Below are positions 62,964 through 64,000 of a stretch of DNA of 64,000 nt, one piece after another. A program made the position numbers and the translations under genes. The first letter of the stretch is position 1, and every line of letters starts with the position of its first letter. The notes under the pieces are model-generated. The model searched no databases. It worked only from the letters and a program-made list of their open reading frames with translations, and had not been told where the DNA came from. Source of the DNA: DASXUX01 sp036504595 (GTDB lineage: Bacteria > Planctomycetota > SZUA-567 > H5-PLA8); assembly GCA_036504595.1 (NCBI GenBank), contig DASXUX010000030.1, positions 310,001-374,000 of the forward strand. Reading direction: 5' to 3'.

Positions 62964-64000
62964 TTACCTCAACTTCAGCTCCCGCGTCAGCGTGCGCAGG
63001 AAAAGCTCGGCATCGGTGACCAGACCCAGCGCCTGAAACGTGCCACGATCTGAGAGTTTCGTAACAACGGCCGGGTTGATGTCCACACACACGGTCTTCA
63101 CCATCGCCGGAAGCATGTTGCCGGTTGCGACCGACAGCAGCGTCGTGCCGACCATCAGCGCCAGGCCGATCTGCGGCATGTAGACGCGCATGGCGTCTTG
63201 AGCTTGCACCATGTCTGTGATGACGTCGGGCAGCGGGCCATCGTCGCGGATCGAACCGCTCAGCACGAACGGCACGCCTTTCTTCACGCAGGTGTGCATC
63301 ACGCCGCTGGTGATGATTTTCTTTTTCACGGCGTTGGCGATCGAACCGGCCGCGCGCACGCGGTTGACGGCGCGCAGATGATGTTCGTGGCCGTGTTCGA
63401 CGGGCAGGCCGGATTCCAGGCTGACGCCGAGACTGGTGCCGAAGATCGCCGATTCAATGTCGTGAGCGGCCAGAGCGTTTCCGGCGAACAGCACGTCCAC
63501 GAAACCGCGTTCGATCAGCAGAGCCAGATGCGAGCCCGCTCCGGTATGGATGATGGCCGGGCCGCCGACGAAGAGGATCTTCCGGCCGGCGGTGCGCGTG
63601 GCGCGCATTTGCCGAGCGATCTCGCGAATGACCAGCAACTTCGGCTTCTCGCTCGACACCGTGCTGCCCATGAACTCGAACGCGCGGTGTTCCGCCGGGC
63701 GAGGCAGCGGCGCGACGCGGATGCCTTCGTGCCCGACGACGACCGGCTCGCCTTTGCGCACGCGATGCATGCGCAGAGCGCGCGCCTTTCGCTTCGACCG
63801 GCCGAGAACGATGCCGCAGTCCATCTCCGCGTTTTCGACGCGCAGCCATTTGCCGCCGATGAGGATGTCCGTGGGCAAGTTGGTCGTCGCGTAGAAATCG
63901 TCCGGGAAAACGCCGTTGGCTGGCGCGGGAGCCAACACCACTTCCTGCGTGCCGGCCAATGTCGCGCCGGCGCGCGTGATCAGTTCGATGACCTGGCGCA
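62964..64000 (-). CDS. LOR/SDH conserved-domain protein (ornithine cyclodeaminase-type), 5' end beyond window
   Basis: Frame runs from beyond the right edge to 62964; the first codons seen read RQVIELITRAGATLAGTQEV, so the start lies outside and the M at 63959 is not a true start. Motifs of the TIGR00300/LOR-SDH family: NGVFPDDFYATTNLPTDI, LFVGGPAIIHTGAG, VDVLFAGNALAAHDIESAIF, SGSIRDDGPLPDV and LALMVGTTLLSVATGN. This family includes archaeal-type ornithine cyclodeaminase and the C-terminal domain of cyanobacterial ArgZ/AgrE, which act in arginine-ornithine-proline conversion with NAD. Minus strand, convergent with thpR. Confidence 0.9.
   Translation of the reverse strand, partial: RQVIELITRAGATLAGTQEVVLAPAPANGVFPDDFYATTNLPTDILIGGKWLRVENAEMDCGIVLGRSKRKARALRMHRVRKGEPVVVGHEGIRVAPLPRPAEHRAFEFMGSTVSSEKPKLLVIREIARQMRATRTAGRKILFVGGPAIIHTGAGSHLALLIERGFVDVLFAGNALAAHDIESAIFGTSLGVSLESGLPVEHGHEHHLRAVNRVRAAGSIANAVKKKIITSGVMHTCVKKGVPFVLSGSIRDDGPLPDVITDMVQAQDAMRVYMPQIGLALMVGTTLLSVATGNMLPAMVKTVCVDINPAVVTKLSDRGTFQALGLVTDAELFLRTLTRELKLR

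Overview
This is a 64 kb stretch of a GC-rich (about 60%) Gram-negative-type bacterial chromosome. The lineage looks like Planctomycetota or a neighbouring group (Hydrogenedentota, Sumerlaeota, Lentisphaerota). The clues are paired Tat-exported Gfo/Idh/MocA oxidoreductases next to SUMF1-domain lipoprotein-like proteins, a right-handed beta-helix protein with a LamG-like tail, a URO-D-family methyltransferase-like protein, large secreted glycosidase and protease genes, a Kdo transferase (so LPS), and a complete type II secretion operon. The lineage is inferred from gene content; there is no rRNA marker in the window.

Layout. 1-5 kb: two Gfo/Idh/MocA oxidoreductases between two SUMF1 proteins (minus strand). 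5.1-6.1 kb: ApbE. 6.3-18.9 kb: a type II secretion operon on the minus strand in the order gspE-F-G-H-I-J-K-L-M-C-D; H to D are mostly joined by stop/start overlaps. 19-24 kb: a small secreted protein, WaaA and a beta-helix protein. 24.3-25.5 kb: a lower-GC patch with an unknown gene. 25.5-35.5 kb: an AraC-like regulator, a URO-D-family protein, an ArnT-like glycosyltransferase, a TPR membrane protein, a GAF/HD-GYP phosphodiesterase coupled to a zinc/iron-cluster (YkgJ-like) protein, and a PfpI/DJ-1 protein. 35.8-44.0 kb: a heterodisulfide-reductase/flavin-oxidoreductase operon (hdrC-hdrB-hdrA-[uma2]-floxD-like-floxC-like-floxB-like-floxA-like), which suggests NADH-linked flavin-based electron bifurcation. 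44-47 kb: a zincin, a DUF4177-RbsD fusion, a nitrilase-fold protein without its catalytic cysteine, and a RelE-type toxin-antitoxin pair. 47-57 kb: a giant DUF5060/GH-A-like glycosidase, a monohaem cytochrome with an EF-hand-like loop, a 2-Cys peroxiredoxin and a subtilase-like protease with PKD domains. 57-64 kb: a dipeptide epimerase plus DUF1611 protein (a DgcA/DgcN-type pair), PurU, ThpR, and a LOR/SDH-domain (ornithine cyclodeaminase-type) protein cut by the right edge.

The most unusual feature is the repeat content. At least six families of short palindromic or tandem elements fill almost every intergenic gap, and several also sit in frame inside genes: (a) a double-hairpin element beginning GTGGCACGCA; (b) a GCCGGC-rich element that encodes PASVPAGRDAGTT-like peptides, with two full copies of exactly 72 bp; (c) a CCCCTCACCCC/ACGGTCGCGGTT element; (d) heptamer arrays of many different sequences (GAGTCTG, GTAGGCA, TGAGTGC, GGGTTCA, TGATGAA, GGATTGC and others), often placed as two inverted arms around a short core; (e) ACAGAGGACACAGAGG-type hairpins, including three copies of about 90-100 bp in consecutive spacers; (f) a GGCCCGGC palindrome. 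In the secretion operon these elements form the region between the start codon and the prepilin cleavage site of GspJ, GspH and GspK, and the N-terminus of the secretin, while the stop/start overlaps between genes are kept. This looks like repeats being turned into protein-coding sequence and is the best candidate for an undescribed phenomenon here.
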